Below are positions 1 to 11,847 of a DNA stretch of 64,000 nucleotides, one piece after another (within the stretch, counting starts at the first letter, position 1; each line of letters starts with the position of its first letter). The DNA lies in NCBI GenBank assembly GCA_030686995.1, contig CM060691.1:64903853-64967852 (forward strand), in the 5' to 3' direction. The position numbers and the translations under genes are program-made. Source of the stretch: Artemisia argyi (Eukaryota; Streptophyta; Magnoliopsida; Asterales; Asteraceae). The notes under the pieces were generated by a model. The model saw only the letters and a list, made by a program, of their open reading frames with translations, was not told the DNA's origin and made no database searches.

Positions 1-2079
1 AATATTTACTGGTGGCGAGTTAATCATCCTGGTTAATTACATGTACAATTTGGCGTTGCTAAGCCAAGACTAGACTTGAATTAAGCTAATAAATCAAAAA
101 TAACAAAAACATAAATTAAACATAGAATGAAACGGGATGGTAGTCCGTATGTTTTTTTTTTTCTTTTTCTATTTTTTTTTCTTTTTATATATATATTTTT
201 TTTTTCTAATTTTTTTTCGATTTTTTTTTCATACACTCTTACCCTACCATCCAAAATAATACATCATAGGGAATGTACGTTCCCCTTACACTTGAATTTT
301 TACATACTTTTCAATAAACTAATCTAATGACTCGAATCAAGATAATCAAAACACTTGGAGTTCTTTTAAGATTAACGCACATATGGGGGGTAATATATGA
401 TGTTCTTCCCCATTACCCCATAGCATTAGTACTTTACCCATGAGTCCCAATCATCCCAAAACAATATGTACAAGATATGACTTGACTTAGCAACCATGTA
501 ATCAATTAGATAATTAACTAAGGGTTTAAACAAATAACAATAATGCACTAAAGATGAGAGCATGCACGGAAGGCTAAGGCGATTTAGGTGTACATTTGGG
601 TGGGTTGTAACAAATTCTTCCATTAAGTAAGATGCTTAAAGTTAGAAACAAAAATATAGGCTCGAAAGGGTGTACTAAGGGTTTCGTGTACTAAAAATGA
701 GTACAAAGCTAAGGTGTGGGAAAAATTAATTGACTTTACTAGCCAAGTAATATGACTTAAATGGTCAAGTAATTATGATACGGGTTTAACACAAGGGTGA
801 TCCTAATGCCTCTTATCATGTAGTAAATCCTACCACACGAATGTAGTCTCACTAGCGGTCTCGGGATGCATCACTAACGCAAGTTCTAGAATCTAAATGC
901 TACCGGTACACTCATAAGCACTAATAATGAATGCTTTTCCTATCAAATCTAAAGGCGAACCTCACATATTTGGGTGGAAAATTTTTCTGAATAGTACGGT
1001 TTTGTGCCAGTCATACAACTCCTATCCATGAGACGCTTGCTAAGGCTAAAGTTTAACTCCTAAATGTTGTAAAAAAATTTAAATTTGGCGCTAAAATTAC
1101 ACTAACAAGTATTTCTCTTAGTTTTATTACACACCTACCATCAAACAAACAAACTCAAGTGCAATAGTATCCTATAAGGTATCATCATTAACCCTCCCCT
1201 TACACTTAGGATGAACATTGTCCCCAATGTTCAATTAAAGAATGTAAAAGTGAAATAGGTAAAAGAATGAAAGCAAATACTCCCCTGATTCGTTCGGTGT
1301 GGATAGTGTGGTAACAAGGTTAGATCTTCCTCCAAGAAAATGAACATTCAAAGCTTCCTTTCCAGAAAAATAAATCATCTTCTTGTCATATATAACCTGT
1401 TAAACTTGAGAAAACAAACAAGGCAACCTCGCGTAAAATCGGCGGCAATCTATATATACTAACAAGTCCTAGAAAACAATGTAAGATATAATGCTTGTGA
1501 AATGAATGTTTGCAGATTTCCTGGAGTTTATAAAACTAATGAATTAACAAAAACTTTAAGACTCCGTTAGAAAAACAAAACTTGCAAAATTTCCAGAATT
1601 TTACACATGACGCCATCAGGAGTTAACTCCTGACGCAGTCAGAAGTGACCTGCAGAAATCTTTTCGTTAAGTTTCCGGAAAATTTCTGGAAAAACTTATG
1701 TCCTACTTCCTGGTAAATCCTGCAAAACATCATTATGACTCGATACAAGCATTTGACTCTAACAAATACTAATGCACATGCCCATTTAATATTGTGGCGA
1801 ATCACGATCAATTTCGTTCTTATAAACAAATTTGGGGTTTCCCTTACACTTAGCTTTTGCAAAATACCTTTATATGAAGTTAAGACGAAGTTAAACGGCA
1901 AAATAAAGCATTTTCACAATTTAGTTTTGAAACATGATCTACCAACAATAAAAATAAAGCATGCATACGGAAACAAATAACAATCAAACAATTAAAAATC
2001 ACACAAAACATGGGTTGCCTCCCAAGAATCGCTTTTCTTTATTTACGAGTCTTGTAGCTAGACTCAAGGTCATGGGATA
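1..2079 (-). other. 3' noncoding region of D1
   Basis: No credible gene. The sequence is homologous to 19070-21480, 30195-31249 and 38019-40208 and, in opposite orientation, to 6987-9399. Shared landmarks are a T/TA-rich tract (about 152-232) bracketed by GGATGGTAG and CTACCATCC, the cgattt/gtacattt block near 580, a stretch resembling the LTR motif (tgacgccatca near 1607), and the GGGAGGCAACCCA-like block near 2010-2030 just after the gag-protease stop. Short ORFs here are not conserved between copies. Confidence 0.8.
152..232. repeat. Poly-T / T-rich tract between short inverted repeats
   Basis: A long T-rich run is flanked by GGATGGTAG (about 136-144) and CTACCATCC (about 243-251), which are perfect reverse complements. 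The same bracket encloses different microsatellites in the other copies (19604-19800, 38555-38642, 8799-8888), so the tract is hypervariable while the bracket is kept. Confidence 0.75.
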
Positions 2080-4909
2080 TTACGTGACCTCATTGTTGGT
2101 CTCATTTTCTAGGTCATCTCCAATCTCGGGATCGCTTTCATAGTGCAAGTATTTTGGGTCTTCAAACTCAAAGACATCTTCCCGATACTTGGATCCAAGT
2201 TTACTAACGTCCTTAAAGAATCCACATGATAAATCAAAAGTGTTTTTGCATCCTCTCCGAACATCTTCATCACATAAGACAAGTTGAGAACCTAGCTTAT
2301 CAAGCCCGTCACAATCAATTCCCAGGAGGTCTTTCCTCTTGTATGGCATTTGGTATAACACCCTCCTAATTCCATCAGTGAAGGTCATGATTCTGTTCCG
2401 GTCGTCAACCATTAAGTTAGTGATTTCACAAAAGGGCGCTCCGAAAACAACTTGTGACAACCTTGGGTCGACATAGTCCTCAATGTTTTCCGTGATCGTA
2501 AAGTCCATTGTGAATGCCATATTTCCTATGAACACCTGGATTTCATGATCTCTACCAACAACATTTTCTCCTTTATAAATCATTCCTCATCTGCAAATAT
2601 TGTTATAATGGAACAGGGACATAAAATTCTTAGGTAGGAGCACGTTAATGTAGACATTATCAAAATACTTGTGACCGATCATACAAGGGATTTTGAGGTT
2701 ATTCGGATCACACTGCTTTATCCTCTCCGATCTCCTATCCTGTGATCCATATATATATTCACATCTAGTGATGGACGGTACTCATACACTTCCTCATTAC
2801 CCTTCCGAAAAATCACCTTCCTGACATCATTGGTGAATAATTCACTACCATCCTTCTCATCAAGGATCACTCTCGATTCATCGACAAATGGTTTCCTGAG
2901 GACGAGGTTGGTTAATGTTAGATTAGTGACAGAGTCTATGTCATCGACCACGGTGAGATCAATGTTATAGACAAATCCTCCAATCATAACTGATAACTTT
3001 TTTATTATCCCGGCATTATCGATTCTTTCACACGAGATACATTCAGGGAAGGCTTCGTTGTACAGGGATAGAGGGATTATGTTGATAGGGAGGTTAGGAT
3101 CTATGTAAGTATCGGTTATGAGCTTATTCCTAGTAGTGTAGGAAATCTTAAAACTTCAGAGTCGCTTCCCTTAATCCTATCAGTACTCCCTATAGTAATA
3201 TCCACCAAATTTTCCTCGAGTTCCTCTATAATAGATTCACTTAAAATTGCTGGATTCTTCATGTACCCTTTTGATCTCTCTTTTGCTTCATCCAATTCGC
3301 CTGACTCTTGTGTGATGGAGTCCTCGAATGAGTTGGCAAGGCTCTTGGCTAATTCGTGGTCTAACTCTAAGGTTTCATCCTTAACTTCATGACCCTTATT
3401 TCCAGTTGGTTGTTGGCTCTGGTCAGGTGTCAGAGCAGATATTGTGGTGATAGTATTCACAAAATGGATTGGTCCTAGGGGGTTAACATGGTCCCTAATG
3501 TCCTTTACCTTTGGTGACAGATGTTTAAAGAGTTTACTAGGACTTTTTAGTTGCACTGGAGAGGTTGGCTGATTCATGACGGTGACAGATTTGACTCTTC
3601 AGCCTGAATCGGTTTACTAACAGCGTGCTCTTTAATAGTGGTTAACAGATTGCAAATCTTGTCATTCATATCGGCTTGCTGTTGTCTAAATCGGGTCTCG
3701 ATCGTAGAAAGCTGTAATTCTTTAGAGAGAATGAACTTTTGCAAGGCATCTTCATAGCTTTGCCTAGGAGTGTTCTATGATGGAAAATGATCGAACCATT
3801 CAAGTGGAGGGGAATCATTGAAGGATACGCTCCGAGTTTGGTATCCTTTGAAATTTGGTTTATCCTTCCATGCATTATAGGCCTCGTCAAATTTTTGAGG
3901 ACCTTGATTACTGGCGAGCTCTCTATCCTTTGCATTATGAACGCGTGATGATGTGAATTCCTTAAAAGCATGTTTTGGAAGTTCCATGCAGTTATGAGTT
4001 TCATGAGGGCCATTACATAATCTACAAGCAGAAGTGATTTTGTTCACTTGGCTTGAAGGCTTGGGAGCTTCGTAGGATTTCAAGAGAAACTTGATTTGGT
4101 CCTCAAGTTCCATGATTCTATGCTCGGGAGTGCTAGAATTGTTCAAAGGCAAAGATATTGCCTTGACCGTTTTGTTCAAATCACGGGGATCATTCCAACT
4201 TTCGTTGTCATAGAGAGCAAGATCTTCTATGAGTTCCCATGATTCTTCCGCACTTAGATCATGTAGCTTGCCACCGGCTGATTGGTCAATGGTTCGCCTT
4301 GGAAGAGATCGATATGGTTATAGAAGATTTGGACTTGGAGCCAAAGATTTATGCCATGATGAGGGACTTTTTGGAGTAAGTCCTTGAAACGAGTCCATGC
4401 TTTATATAGAGTTTCACCTTGACGTTGTTGGAACATCAAGATATCATTTCTAAGCTTGGTAGTTCTCCCCGGTGGAAAAATTGAGCAAGGAAATGAGTGG
4501 TGGGATCATCCCATGAGGTGATGGATCCCGCGGGTCAACGTTCAAGCCATTGACTAGCTTGATCACGTAGAGAGAATTGGAATAGGCGTAATCGGGTCGA
4601 CTCTCTAGTTGTAACATCAAGGTCTATATAATCTATGATTTTAAGGAAATCCTTGAGATGTTGGTTAGGATCTTCGGAACGAAGTCCATGGAATGCACAT
4701 CCACTTTGCTCCAACCGGATGGTGTCGGATCTCAAGGGGAACACATTGGCTCCTTGAGTGAGCTCAATAGTGATTCGATAGCCTTGGTGGCTAGGACGGG
4801 AATACTCTCCTACGGTTTGGGGCCTAAGAGGTTGGTTTGCTAGTGGTGGGTTTTGTGGGTGGTTTTGTTGTGGTAGGTTGATGGGTTAAAAGATGTTACC
4901 ACCTTCCAT
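2080..4909 (-). pseudogene. D1 gag-protease, degenerate, with two protease-like domains
   Basis: The minus-strand start at 4909 matches the gag start of F (25121). Gag core follows (HLKDFLKI, LRLFQFSLRDQASQW, MFQQRQGETLYKAW), then a short zinc-knuckle-like CRLCNGPHETHNC near 4020, then a poorly conserved acidic linker (3577-3116). Two protease-like segments come next. The first starts near 3115 with DPNLPINIIPL and runs to 2718. The second starts about 2720, has lost the Asp, and contains GNMAFTMDF and SQVVFGAPF (2583-2080). Both align with the single protease-like domain of C. Stops and frameshifts are scattered: near 4888 and 4534, between 3577 and 2987, and near 2586. Its product would have been a capsid-protease polyprotein. 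It is clearly inactive here. Confidence 0.8.
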
Positions 4910-5053
4910 AATGTCGGATGGTAAAGGTTACGAACAAAGACACGAAGAAATAAGATAGACTAAATAAAACTTAAAAATAAAAATAAAATCCTACTAGAAA
5001 GGAATCTAGCAAGTAGACCTAATAAAAAGAAATCCTAACTAGACAATAACTAT

Positions 5054-5072
5054 TCCTCGGGCTGCGGTGCCA
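5054..5072 (-). other. Primer binding site (tRNA-Asp type), mutated
   Basis: The plus strand reads TCCTCGGGCTGCGGTGCCA, close to the 3' end of plant tRNA-Asp (better kept in C, TCCCCGGCAGCGGCGCCA). It lies 6 nt from the LTR end at 5079, as expected for a minus-strand element. Confidence 0.75.
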
Positions 5073-5078
5073 AAAACT

Positions 5079-6513
5079 TGATACGTGGGAATCGCACCAG
5101 GCTTTACCTCTCGAGGGATCTCGAGAAGCTTACAACCCCCACCAGGCAGTGTACCTGATCGTTGTAGTATAGTATAGTGACAAGTACCGGGGGATTGATC
5201 GTTCAACTCAGGAATAGTGTCGCTAGGATTAGAAAGCCTAAAAACTAGGTCTAGAGGTGAGGGATGATTCTTTTTGTATTTTTATATTCTATAAAAGCAA
5301 ATAAAATCTCGGGTTTTTGGAAGAGTGGGCGGAATTGGTTGCTAGCCAACTAACACAATTAACTATAAATGCAATCAAAATAAAATAACAAAAAGAATGA
5401 AATGAAACTAATTATACTAATTTCGTGTAAACAATGATGGGGAAAGTTGTGTTTACTTAGGTTTCATTACTCCCAAGATATCTTTTACAGGTTGATAGCT
5501 TGTACAATTGCATGGATGACGGGTCGTATTCCTTAATACTAGTCGTACGGCCGTGTACAATATTCCCTAACTCTATAGGATCCTACTTCACTCCAATGTC
5601 GAGCCGTTAGAAGCTCTTAACATGGGATCATTAGAATTCTCCTACGCATTAAATACAATCAAAAATCATAGTACACCTCTGATCATGTTTCTTAAGACGT
5701 TCAAGCATGTTACCAATGGAAGTCTGCCAGTTTTCTTAAGCCTAACATCGAATACAATCATCCGTAACAACTATAAACAAACAATCAACCCATAATTAAT
5801 ATCTAGGTTTCACTACATCTAAGCAAACACAAAAGAGATCTAGCCGAGCATGTTAAATTGAAGACAAGTGTAAGATATATTCAAGCAACACATAGACATA
5901 TTGATTGAATTGAAAGAGTACTTATCTCAAATTGACATGAAAAGTTCAAAGGGTTGAAATCCTTGAAAAAGATGGAAAAATTTGACCTAGGGTTTCTCCC
6001 TCAAAGTTGCACACTAATGAATGAAATTTGGAATACTATATATAGATAATACAGGGTGATGGCGTCATGTGTAAACATGTGACGCCATCAACTTGCCGCC
6101 CATAATGAAATCGGATTGCCTAGATCCACTTTTGACGCCGTCATGTGTGATTTTGTTCTGGGCCATCATTAATACTTGGACCATGACGGCCTTGGGTGAC
6201 GCCGTCATCTCCTATGTACAAAACTTTCTGGATCGTCACGTGTATCATCCACTTCCACCTCTTGTATTACTCTTGACGCCGTCATGTAGAAGCTTGTGAC
6301 GCCGTCAGGTACTGTTCCCAGAAAGGAAAATTAAGACTTTGCCGTTTTCTTCACTTTTATGCTCCAAAAACGTCCAAAATGCTTCCTTTTCCAGATTTCT
6401 CTCCAAAAGTACCTAAAATGAAAAAAGGAATGATTTAGGGCAATATTTGATCAAATAAATTTGAAATCGGGCTTAAATGACCCCTTAAAAACGGTTCATT
6501 TTTCGCCTCATCA
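5079..6513 (-). repeat. 5' LTR of D1
   Basis: The LTR spans from TGATACGTGGG on the low side to CGCCTCATCA on the high side. In element orientation it starts TGATGAGGCG and ends CACGTATCA. It is 1435 bp, matching C (1404/1405 bp) and F (1445 bp). Confidence 0.9.
6036..6311 (-). promoter_or_regulatory. U3 promoter of D1: TATA box plus TGACG-N-CGTCA cluster
   Basis: CTATATATAG at 6036-6045 is followed (upstream in element orientation) by about five TGACGCCGTCA-like 11-mers (near 6060, 6080, 6133, 6199, 6274 and 6298, some with one mismatch) plus TGACGGCC half sites. Each 11-mer is an inverted repeat of TGACG, the core bound by plant TGA-class bZIP factors. Factor binding is inference. Confidence 0.7.
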
Positions 6514-6986
6514 TACGACCTAGGATGATTCCCAACACGGGTTGGATGAGTAACTTTGTGGTAAGAGTAAAAGGATTGCACGTATTTTTTGGAAACTTCA
6601 CTTACGTTACTGACTTTGTGATTATAGAAGATATTTGTCCGATAACAGATGGTTGCCTAAGTCAAGTAGTGTTCGGAAAGCCGTTTGTTGAGACATCTAA
6701 GATGAATTATGACCCATCTCTAGGGATAGTTAGGTTCAAGGATGAGAATGATGAGATAGCTTACCAAATGCCCTATAAGATTGAACAATTCTGTCTTTTA
6801 TCAAACATCAAAAAGGAACACAAGCAAGCGTTCTACTATAGGAATGATGAGGATAGACGTAGAGGAGTAGACTATGTTATGAATAGAATATTTGGTTTCT
6901 ACAAGGAATGCTTGCAACTAAGTCCGGAATACAAAACCAAGATTGAAGATGACCTAGAAACCGTGACTAATGACGAGGTCACGTAA
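6514..6986 (+). pseudogene. D2 gag-protease C-terminal fragment
   Basis: An open frame homologous to the end of the gag-protease protein of C (40209-42446). It contains SNFVVRVKGLHVFFGNFTY, SQVVFGKPFVE, YQMPYKIEQ, the RRRGVDYVMNR block and the terminal DEVT. The catalytic-Asp part and all of gag are missing because D1 interrupts the gene at 6513/6514. The remaining frame is intact to its TAA, so decay here is modest. The function was retroelement polyprotein processing. The fragment has no start codon of its own that fits the family. Confidence 0.85.
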
Positions 6987-9399
6987 TAGCCCGTGACCTT
7001 GAGTCTAGCTACAAGACTCGTAAATAAAGAAAAAGCACTTCTTGGGAGGCAACCCAAGTTTTATTTGTTTTATTTGTTTGATTGTTTGTTTGTTTGATTT
7101 TATTTGCTTCTGTATGCGTGCTTTATTTTTATTGTTTGTGGCTCATGTTTCAAAATAAATTGTGAATATGCTTTACCTTGTTGTTTAACTTCGTATTAAA
7201 TTCATATAAATGTATTTCGCAAAAGTTAAGTGTAAGGGAAATCTAAATTTGTGTCTAACAACGGAATTAAACATGAACCACAATAATATTAAATGAATAT
7301 GCATATTAGTATTTGTTTAAGTCAAATGCTTGTATCGAGTCATAATGATGTTTTGCAGGAATTCTAGGAATTAAGGCGTGAGTTTTTCCAGAAATTTTTC
7401 GGAAACTTAACATAAGATTTCTATCAGAGCATTCTGACGGTGTCATGATTATAACCTGACGGCGTCAGGTGTAACAATCTGAAAAAATTTTGCAAGTTTT
7501 GTTTTTCTACCGGAGTCTTAAAGTTTTTGTTAATTCTTTAGTTTTATAAACTCCAGGAAATCTACAAACATTCATTCCACAAGCATTATATCCTTATTAT
7601 ATATAGATTGCTGTCGATTTTACGCGAGGTTTGCCATGATTGTTTTCTCATATTTAAGAAGTTATATTGGACAAGAAGATGATTTATATTTCTGGAAGGA
7701 AACTTTCAACGTTCATTTTCTTGGAGGAAGATCTAACCTTGTTACCGCATTATACACACCGAACAAATGAGGGGAGTATTTTTTTCATTCTTTTACCTTC
7801 ATTACTTTTACATCCTTTTTATTGAACATTGCGGACAATGTTCAGCCTAAGTGTAAGGGGAGGGTAAATGATGATACCTTAGAAAATACAATTGCACTTG
7901 AGTTTGTTTGTTTAATAGTAGGTGTGTAATAAAACTAAGATAAATACTTTTTAGGGCAATTTTAGCACCAAATTTAAAATTTTTTACAACATTTAGGAGT
8001 GAAGCTTTAGCCTTAATGAGCGTCTCATAGATAGGAGTTGTATGACTAGCACAAAAAAACCGTACCACTAAAAATTTTCCACCCCAAATATGTAAGGTTC
8101 GCCCCTAGATTTGATAGGAAAAGATACTTATGAGTGTACCGGTAGTAGTTAGATTCTAGAACTTATGTTAGTGATGCATCCTGAGACCGCTAGTGAGACT
8201 ACATTCATGTAGTTAGGATTTACTAAATGATAAGAGGCATTTGGATAACCCTTGTATTAAACCCGTATCATAATTACTTGATCAATGAAGTCATAATTAC
8301 TTGACTAATAAGTCAATTAATTTTTCCCACACCTTTGCGTTGTAGTCCTTTTTAGTACACGATAACCCTAGTAAACCCCTCCAAGCCTATCTTTTATGTT
8401 TCTAACTTTAAGCATCTTACATAAAGGAAGTTTTTGTTTACAATCCACCCCAAATGTGCAACCAAATCGCCTTAGCCTTCCTTGTATGTACTCATCTTTA
8501 GAGCATTATTGTTATATGTTTAAACCCTTAGTTAATTTTCTAATTGATTACATGGTTGCTAAGTCGAGTCATATCTTGTACATGTTTTTTTGGCACGATT
8601 GGGACTCATGGGTAAAGTACTAGTATTATGGAGTATTGGGGAAGAACACCATATATTACCCCCATATGTGCGTTAATATTTAAAAAGTACTCCAAGTGTT
8701 TTGATTATCTTAATTCGAATCATTAGAATAGTTGATTGTAAAGTATGTAGAAGTCCAAGTGTAAGGGGAATGCAAATTCCCTTTGATGTATTATTTTGGA
8801 TGGTAGGGCAAGAGTGTATGCAAAAAAAATAAAAAAAAATAATAATAATAAATAGAAAAAGAAAAGAGAAAAAATATACTGACTACCATCCCGTTTCCTT
8901 TTATGTTTGTTTTACGTTTTTGATTAGTTTATGATTAGCTTAGCAACGCCACATTGTACATGTAATTGACCAAGATGATTAACTTGCCACCAGTAAAGAC
9001 TGCCTTTATCCAACAAAACCGTGTTTATCATATCCCTACACCTCACGTTATAACTCTTTTAAAAGACCTCTTTGATAGTTTATCCTAGGTGCTTACGCCA
9101 AGTGGTGGAGGTTTGATCCTTTCCCAAGCCTCTGATAATCTATTTGCTGTGACAGGTAGTGAGAGATGTTTTCCATTTCCATATTGTGATATATACTTTA
9201 TTACACCCGAGAGATGTGAGTATCTAAACACTATTTGTGAGATGCTAATGTATAATTTTCATGTTTGTTTTGGTTGAAGTGAAACAATTATTTATTGCAA
9301 TTACTTTTATATTAGTGTCAAATGACCCCTACCTTGTATTTTGATTAGAATAAAAGCGCATTTGCTTGAGGACAAGCAAATCTCAAGTGTAAGGGTATT
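6987..9399 (+). other. 3' noncoding region of D2
   Basis: Plus-oriented homologue of 1-2079 and 38019-40208. Landmarks are the GAGTCT/AGACTC small stem near 7001-7019, the GGGAGGCAACCCA block near 7047, the bracketed A-rich tract (8826-8876) between GGATGGTAG and CTACCATCC, and CAAATCTCAAGTGTAAGGGTA just before the LTR, the likely polypurine-tract region. No gene is supported. Confidence 0.8.
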
Positions 9400-10841
9400 T
9401 GATGAGACAAAAAGTGTACCGCTTTTAGGGGGTCATTTAAGCCCAATGTCGAGATTATTTGATCGAATATTGCCCTAAATCATTTCTTTTGTCATTTTAG
9501 GTACTTTTGAGAAGAAATTTTGAAAAGGAATAATTTTGGACGTTTTTGGAGCGAAAAAGTGAAGAAAACGACAAAGTCTCCAAATCATGTTGAAAACCGT
9601 ACCTAACGGCGTCAGGATTTGCTTGTGACGCCATCATTCGTTGACCAAGAGGTGGATGATCAAGTTACACGTGACGCGCCAGAATGTTTTTGGAGGATTT
9701 ACACGTGACGGCGTCACCAAGGCCGTCATGTACAAAATACAAGAGACGGCCAAGAACCAATTTACACATGACGGCGTCAGATTTGCGTCTAGGCAATACG
9801 AGTATTCTTATGGCAGCGAGTTGACGGCGTTAGAATTTATTCTTGACGCCATCAAACTCAAAACTCTATATATAGTTATTTGATTTTTCATTCATTAAAA
9901 GTGTAACTTTGGGAGGATAATTTGGAGAAACCCTAGCACGAATTTTACCTTATTTTTAAGGGTTCCAAACCCTTGTTTCATCCATGTTTAATTGAAGATA
10001 AGTTTTCCAATAATTATTCAATATGTCTATGTGTTGTTTGTTTCCATCTTATGCTTGTCTTCACTTTAACATGCTAGGCTAGGTTTTCTTTGTGTTTGCT
10101 TAGATGTAATGAAACTTAGTTATTGATTATTGGTTGGTTGTTTGTTTATAATTGTTGTGGATGAATGATTTTGATGTTAGGTTTAAGAAAACTGGTAGAC
10201 TTCCAATTGGTAACATGCTTGAACGTCTTAAGAAACATAATCAGATGTGTACTACGATAAATTGGTTGTATTTAATGCATAAGTAACTACTAAGGAAGCC
10301 AAGTTAGGAGCTAGTAGTCGGCTCGACATAGGAAGAGGTAGAAGCTTATTGAGTTAGGGAAGATCGTACATGGCCCTACGAATGGTATTATGGAATATAA
10401 CCCGTCATCCGTGCAATTGTAACAAACTAATCAACCAGTAAAGATAGCTAGGGAGTATTGAAATCTAAGTAAACACATTTTCTCTTATTATTGTTTTTCT
10501 CCACATTAACTTTAGTGTCATTTTATTTTAATTTATTTGCATTTTTAGTAATTTGGGTTAGTTGACTAGCAACTAATTCTGCCCATTCTTCCAAAAACGA
10601 GATTTTTACTTGCTTTCTATAAAATATAAAAATACAAAAAGAATCATCCCTCACCTCTAGACCTAGTTTAATTGAGTTTTAACCCTAGCGAACACAATTC
10701 TTTGAGTTAATTTATCAATCACCCGGTACTTGACACTGTACTATATTGCAACGGTCAGGTACACTGCCTGGTGGGGATTGCAAGCTTCTCAAGATCCCTT
10801 GAGAGGTAAAACCTTTTGCAAGGTTGCAAAACCACGCATCA
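9400..10841 (+). repeat. 3' LTR of D2
   Basis: Begins TGATGAGACAAAAAGTG and ends ACCACGCATCA, a diverged form of the family ends. It is 1442 bp and in plus orientation. Confidence 0.88.
9604..9876 (+). promoter_or_regulatory. U3 promoter of D2: motif cluster then TATA box
   Basis: Six TGACGGCGTCA-like sites (near 9604, 9627, 9706, 9768, 9822 and 9843) precede CTATATATAG at 9866-9875. The order is the exact mirror of the minus-strand copies, so the arrangement is fixed relative to the direction of transcription. Confidence 0.7.
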
Positions 10842-11847
10842 CTATTCTAATGACTCGAATTAAGATAATCAAAACATTTGGAGTACTTTTATTTAAATAT
10901 TAACGCACATATGGAGTAATAATTGACATCTTCCCCATTATTCCATAACAATAGTACTTTACCCATGAGTCCCAATCATCCCAAAACAATATGTACAAGA
11001 TATGACTCGACTTAGCAACCACATAATCAATTAGACAATTAACTAAGGGTTTAAACATGTAACAACAATGCACTAAAGATTAGTGCATACAAGGAAGGCT
11101 AAGGCGATTTGGTTGCACATTTGTGGTGGATTGTAAACAAATTCTTCCTTTAAGTAAAATGCTTAAAGTTCAAAACGAAAAAGATAGGCTCGGAGGGGTA
11201 TACTAGGGGTATCGTGTACTAAAAATGAGTACAACGCAAAGGTGTGGGAAAAATTAATTGACTTTACTAGTCAAGTAATCATGACTTCATTGGTCAAGTA
11301 ATTATGATACGGGTTTAAACACAAGGGTTATCCTAATACCTCTTATCATGTAGTAAATCCTAACTACACGAATGTAGTCTCACTGGCAGTCTCGGGATGC
11401 ATCACTAACGCAAGTTCTAGAAGCTAATTACTACCGGTACACTCGTAAGCATCTTTTCCTAACAAATCTAGGGGTGAACCTCACATATTTGCGGTGAAAA
11501 ATTTTGAGTGGTACGGTTTTTCGTTCTAGTCATACAACTCCTATCCATGAGACGCTCATTAGGGCTAAAGCTTCACACCTAAATGTTGTAAAAAAAATTA
11601 ATTTTGGCACTAAAATTTCCCTAACAAGTATTTCTCTTAGTTTTATTACACACCTACTTTTGAACAAATATACTCAAGTGCAATTTCATTCTCTAAGGTA
11701 TCATTGTTTACCCTCCCCTTACACTTAGGCTGAACATTGTCCCCAATGTTCAATAAAAAGGATGTAAAAGTAATGAAGGTAAAAGAATGAAACAAATACT
11801 CCCCTGATTCGTTCAGTGTGGATAATGTGATAACATGGTTAGATCCT
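10842..11847 (-). mobile_element. Element D3: fragment of C/D-family 3' noncoding region
   Basis: The sequence parallels 19870-20830 and 38700-39610 in minus orientation (ctaatgactcgaattaag, cgatttggttgcac, the block ending ggttagatcct). It is cut on the left by D2 and on the right by E. The rest of D3 must lie right of E and is not seen in this window. Confidence 0.8.

Larger units (their letters stand above)
1..6513 (-). mobile_element. Element D1: non-autonomous Athila-like gypsy element, minus strand, 3' LTR off-window
   Basis: Element order on the minus strand is 5' LTR (5079-6513), tRNA-Asp-type primer site (5054-5072), degenerate gag-protease region (4909-2080), then about 2.1 kb of 3' noncoding DNA reaching the window edge. 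The same order is seen in the complete relative C (36615-44020), where the 3' LTR begins about 2.2 kb after the gag-protease stop, so the D1 3' LTR should lie just left of base 1. No reverse transcriptase, RNase H or integrase is present. The right border at 6513 abuts plus-strand protease sequence of another copy of the same family (D2), so D1 was inserted into D2. Confidence 0.85.
6514..10841 (+). mobile_element. Element D2: 3' half of a C/D-family element, plus strand
   Basis: Runs from protease coding sequence (6514-6986) through the 3' noncoding region (6987-9399) to a 3' LTR (9400-10841). Its 5' half lies left of D1, outside the window. Its right end abuts minus-strand 3' noncoding sequence of a third copy (D3). 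Confidence 0.85.
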
